DNA of 64,000 nucleotides from contig NW_006499809.1 in NCBI RefSeq assembly GCF_000471905.2, positions 438,399 through 502,398 of the forward strand. Direction: 5' to 3'. The stretch is from Amborella trichopoda (taxonomy: Eukaryota; Streptophyta; Magnoliopsida; Amborellales; Amborellaceae). The notes beneath the pieces were generated by a model. The model was given only the letters and a program-made list of their open reading frames with translations, had not been told where the DNA came from and ran no database searches. This document shows positions 61,801 to 64,000 of this stretch, piece by piece (the stretch's first letter is position 1; each line of letters starts with the position of its first letter). A program made the position numbers and the translations under genes.

Positions 61801-63330
61801 AGCTTAGGGTTACACAGTACGGACCTAGGCTAAACAGGGTCAGGCAACATGAACAGAGGCTGAGCAGTTTAGGGTCATACATTATGAACCGAGGCTGAGC
61901 AGTTTAGGGTCCTGCAGTATGGATCGAGGCTGAGCTGAGCAATTTAAGGTCGTACAGTGTGGACCGAGGCTGAGCAGTTAAGGGTCATGCAGTATGGACC
62001 GAGGCTAAGCAGTTTTGGGTCATGCAGTATAGACCGACGCAGAACAGTTTAGGGTCATGCCGTAAGGACCGAGGCTGAGCAGATTAGGGTCATGCGGTAT
62101 GGACTGAGGCTGAACAATTTAGGGTCACGTAGTATGGACCGACGTAGAGTAGTTTAGGGTCAGGCATTATGGATTGAGGCCGAGCAACTTAAGGTCATGC
62201 AGTATGGACCGAGCCTGAGCAGTTTACAGCCATGCGGTATGGACCGAGGCCGAGCGGTTTAGGGCAATGTTGTATGGACCGAGGCGGAGCATTTTAGTGT
62301 CATGCAATAGGGACGGCAAGGTTGTGCAATAGGGATCAAGGCCCAATTTAGGGTCATGCAGTATGGACCGAGGCTCAGGAGTTTATGGTCATGTAGTATG
62401 GACCGAGGCTGAGCAGTTTAGGGTCATGCATTATGGACCGAGGCTGTGCTGTTTAAGGTCATGCAATATAGATCGAGGCTGAGCAGTTTAGGGTCATGCA
62501 GTATGGACCGAGGCTGAGCAGATTACGGTCATGCAGTATGGACCGAGCCTGAGCAATTTAGGGTCATTCAGTATGGGCCGAGGCTAAGAAGTTTAGGGTC
62601 AAGCAGTATGGACTATGGCAGAGATGTTTAGGGCCATGTTGTATGGCCCGTGGATAAGCAGTTCAGGGTCATGCAGTTTGGGTCATGCAGTACGGACCGA
62701 GGCAGAGCCATTTCGGGCTATGCAGTATGGACCGAGGCATAGCGAGGTCATGCAGTATGGACATTGGATGAGAAATTTAGGGTTATGCATTATGGACCGA
62801 GGTTGAGCAGTTTAGGCTCATGCTGTATGGATGTAGGCTGAGCCGAGAAGTTTACGGTCGGGTATTATGGACCAAGGCTGGGCAATTTAGGGTCCTGCAG
62901 TGTGGACTGAGGATGTGCAGTTCAGGGTCATGTGGTATGGACCGAAGCTGAGCAGTTTAGGGTCAAGCTGGATTGACATGCAGTATGAATCGAGGCAGAG
63001 CAGTTTAGGGTCAAGCATTACGGATCGAGGTTGAGAAGTTCAGGGTCAAGCAATATGGATCAAGGAAGAGAAGTTTAGTGTCATGTAGTATGGACCGAGG
63101 CTGAGAAGTTTAATGTCATGCATTGTGGACCGTGGCTAAGAAGTTCCGCGTCATGCGGTATGGACCGAGGCTGAGCAGCTTAAGGTCATGCAGTATGGAC
63201 GGAGCCTGAGCAGTTTCAGGTTATGCAGTATGGATCGAAGCTGAGTAGGGTCAGGAAGAGTGGACCGGGGCTGAGCAGTTTAGGGTCGTGCAGTATGGAT
63301 CGACGCGGAGCAGTGTAGTTTAGGGTCGTG
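58849..63330 (+). repeat. About 1.48-kb higher-order period
   Basis: 30-bp units lacking TTTAG and carrying GGTCAGGCAGAATGG-type sequence lie near 58849, 60349, 61828 and 63240. Each is followed 67-105 bp later by a lengthened unit (GCTGAGCTGAGCAG or similar) near 58944, 60446, 61933 and 63307. The paired markers recur every 1.37-1.50 kb, or about 40-42 monomers. Confidence 0.65.
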
Positions 63331-64000
63331 CAGTATAGATTGAGGCTGAGCACTTCAGAGTCATGCATTATGGATCGAGGCTGAGCAGTTTAGGGTCATG
63401 CTGTACGGACCGAGGCTGAGCAGTTTAAGGTCATGTAGTATGGAAAGGGGCTAAGCAATTTAGGGTCATGCAGTACTGATGGACGCTGAGAAGTTTAGGG
63501 CATTGCGGCATGGACCAAGGCTGTGCAGTTTAGGGTCATGCAGTACGGACCGAGGCTGAACAGTTTAGGGCCATGCATTATGGATTTAGGCTGAGAAGTT
63601 TAGGGTCATGCAGTATGGACCGATGCTCAGCAATTTAAGTTCATGCCGTATGGGCCAAGGCGGAGCAGTTTAGGGTCATGCATTATAGATCGAGGATGCG
63701 CAGTTTTGGGTCATGCAGTACGGACCAAGGTTGATTAGTTTAGCGACATGCAAAAGGAACCGAGGCTGAGACGTTTAGGGTCATGCAGTATGGACCGAGG
63801 CTGAGTAGCTTAGCAGGCTGAGCAGGGTCAAGCAGAATGAAAAGGGGCTGAGCAGTTTAAAGTCAAGCTTTATGAACCTAGGCTGAGCAGTTTAGGGTCA
63901 TGTAGTATGGATCGAGGATGAGCTAAGCAATTTAGGCTCATGCAGTATGGAAGGAGGCTGAGTTGTTTTGGGTCATGCAGTATGGAACGAGGCTGAGCAG

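Larger units (their letters stand above)
44730..64000 (+). repeat. 35-bp satellite array, TTTAGGG strand on top
   Basis: About 550 units, running off the window end. Consensus motifs are TTTAGGG, GTCATGCAGTATGGACCGAG and GCTGAGCAG. Frequent variants are TTTAAGG, CATGCAATATGG, CATGCATTATGGATCGAGG and AAGCAGTATGG. The CpG in ACCGAGG is often changed to ACCAAGG, ACTGAGG or ATCGAGG. The array is homogeneous in polarity and uninterrupted by other DNA. Short frames in it are periodic nonsense. Confidence 0.97.

Noticed and set aside
44730-64000. Regular repeats resembling a CRISPR array.
   Set aside because: The 35-bp units are contiguous with no spacers between them, diverged, and in plant nuclear DNA.
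1-64000. A true telomere or interstitial telomere block.
   Set aside because: There is never more than one TTTAGGG per 35-bp unit, and no run of tandem heptamers.
1-64000. tRNA, rRNA, snRNA or microRNA genes.
   Set aside because: None recognised by eye on either strand; only tRNA-complementary primer sites and MITE hairpins were seen.

Overview
The window is plant nuclear DNA made almost entirely of repeats; I see no intact host gene, rRNA or tRNA. The evidence for a flowering plant is Ty3/gypsy LTR retrotransposons of Tat-lineage type, plant mobile domain (PMD) pseudogenes, a GT-AG intron, TATA boxes, fold-back MITEs and a satellite whose monomer carries the plant telomere heptamer TTTAGGG/CCCTAAA. 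The species cannot be fixed. Possible pyrosequencing artefacts beside two gaps would suit a 454-era assembly such as that of Amborella, but this is only a guess.

Layout. 1-4343: a 35-bp tandem satellite with the CCCTAAA strand on top. 4344-5076: an LTR fragment (R-U5 only) sitting exactly where the satellite changes orientation. 5077-5600: about 15 units of a distinct satellite subfamily, now TTTAGGG on top. 5601-44729: a nest of transposable elements. 44730-64000: about 19 kb (roughly 550 units) of the satellite, TTTAGGG on top, with higher-order structure. The only polarity switch is the one at the LTR fragment.

The nest. Element 2 (minus strand) is an old Tat-type element. Its 5' LTR runs from 29744 down to 13084 and is split by element 1; its leader and gag run from 13083 down to 5610, and gag is split by a 3.26-kb solo LTR (6391-9646). 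Just past the gag stop the sequence becomes satellite, so the rest of element 2 is missing. Element 1 (plus strand, 14743-27836, target-site duplication ATGAG) is a complete but non-autonomous 13.1-kb element. It has two LTRs, a primer-binding site resembling tRNA-Arg, a broken gag and no visible pol. It also carries an antisense gene with its own TATA box and an intron, and a minisatellite-rich 3' region. To the right of element 2 lie a minus-strand PMD pseudogene (about 29.8-33.2 kb), an 81-bp minisatellite, a coiled-coil tail fragment (35.5 kb), a second, MAIN-like PMD pseudogene (37.7-38.3 kb) and two fold-back elements.

The most interesting signals are the antisense gene inside a gag-only Tat element, the satellite inversion point occupied by an R-U5 fragment, the higher-order organisation of the telomere-motif satellite, and the apparent flow-order artefact next to both assembly gaps.
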